Shown in pieces: positions 5,079 to 5,402 of a stretch of 5,402 nt of DNA. The stretch is from the NCBI GenBank assembly GCA_018815265.1, contig JAHIYG010000171.1:1-5402 (forward strand). The letters are read 5' to 3'. How positions within the stretch are numbered: position 1 is the first letter of the stretch; each line of letters starts with the position of its first letter. Source of the stretch: Candidatus Altarchaeota archaeon. Its GTDB lineage: Archaea; Altiarchaeota; Altiarchaeia; IMC4; SCGC-AAA252-I15. A program made the translations under genes and the position numbers. The notes below the pieces were generated by a model. The model did no database searches, was not told the origin of the DNA, and saw only the letters and a program-made list of their open reading frames with translations.

Positions 5079-5402
5079 GCAAATCCCACGGGAACAAACG
5101 GATTTTAGACAGTGTGGCACTTAAGGTAAAAGAGCATGATGTCCTGGCGATACTTGGGTCTTCTGGAGCTGGCAAGACAACGATACTCAGGGTTTTGGCT
5201 GGTTTTGAGCGTCCAGACGCGGGCACAGTCACACTAGCTGGTGAGACCGTCAACAGCGGGAAAAAATACGTTGAACCAGAGAAAAGAAATGTAGCCACAG
5301 TATTCCAGGACCTTGCGTTGTGGCCACATCTCACAGCCAAAAAGCACCTAGCCTTCATACTCGACGCCGTCAAGTATCCCGGCAGTGAGAGGGAAAAAGA
5401 GA
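5051..5402 (+). CDS. ABC transporter ATP-binding protein, partial at right edge
   Basis: The first 117 residues of an importer ATPase, cut by the window end. The frame opens at the ATG at 5051 with MAYIEVEGLSKSHGNK. Walker A is GSSGAGKT (36-43), and the Q-loop is Gln86 in VFQDLALWPH. Signature, Walker B and switch motifs lie outside the window. The A-loop aromatic that stacks on the adenine is replaced by His13. The gene overlaps the permease by 28 bases, so the two are surely co-transcribed and probably translationally coupled; this is the natural motor for that permease. It is a close paralogue of the ATPase at 1045-1767, colinear with it over 93 residues. Confidence 0.93.
   Translation, partial: MAYIEVEGLSKSHGNKRILDSVALKVKEHDVLAILGSSGAGKTTILRVLAGFERPDAGTVTLAGETVNSGKKYVEPEKRNVATVFQDLALWPHLTAKKHLAFILDAVKYPGSEREKE

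Overview
The window looks like a piece of an archaeal genome. No gene start has a convincing Shine-Dalgarno sequence at normal spacing, whereas several starts have a T/A-rich TATA-like box centred about 23-30 bases upstream, as expected for leaderless or nearly leaderless archaeal mRNAs. The substrate-binding protein is a lipobox-type lipoprotein, which fits many archaea as well as bacteria. I cannot name the lineage.

Layout. Positions 1-199 hold two tandem 98-bp units. Each has a 62-bp part that is identical between copies and a 36-nt part that differs in sequence but folds into the same hairpin, with compensatory base changes. This looks like a structured RNA element and is the least explained thing here. 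Next come three minus-strand genes, read right to left: a MarR-family regulator (1830-2294), an ABC ATPase (1045-1767) and a NagB-like sugar-phosphate deaminase/isomerase family protein (206-1009). Diverging from the regulator on the plus strand is an ABC importer operon: lipoprotein substrate-binding protein (2395-3480), fused two-domain permease (about 3534-5078) and a second ABC ATPase that runs off the right edge (5051 onward).

How it may work together. The importer belongs to the ferric-iron/AfuABC-type group: family-1 binding protein, fused permease with two transport domains, FbpC/AfuC-like ATPase. Two colinear ATPase paralogues flank one binding protein and one permease. The divergent promoter region contains interleaved inverted repeats that probably bind the MarR protein. 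A G/C-rich hairpin with a T-tract lies just after the binding-protein stop codon and probably lowers permease expression relative to the binding protein. The substrate is not certain. Iron is the default guess, but AfuA-type proteins of this superfamily can bind hexose phosphates, and the linked NagB-like enzyme makes a sugar-phosphate substrate worth testing.
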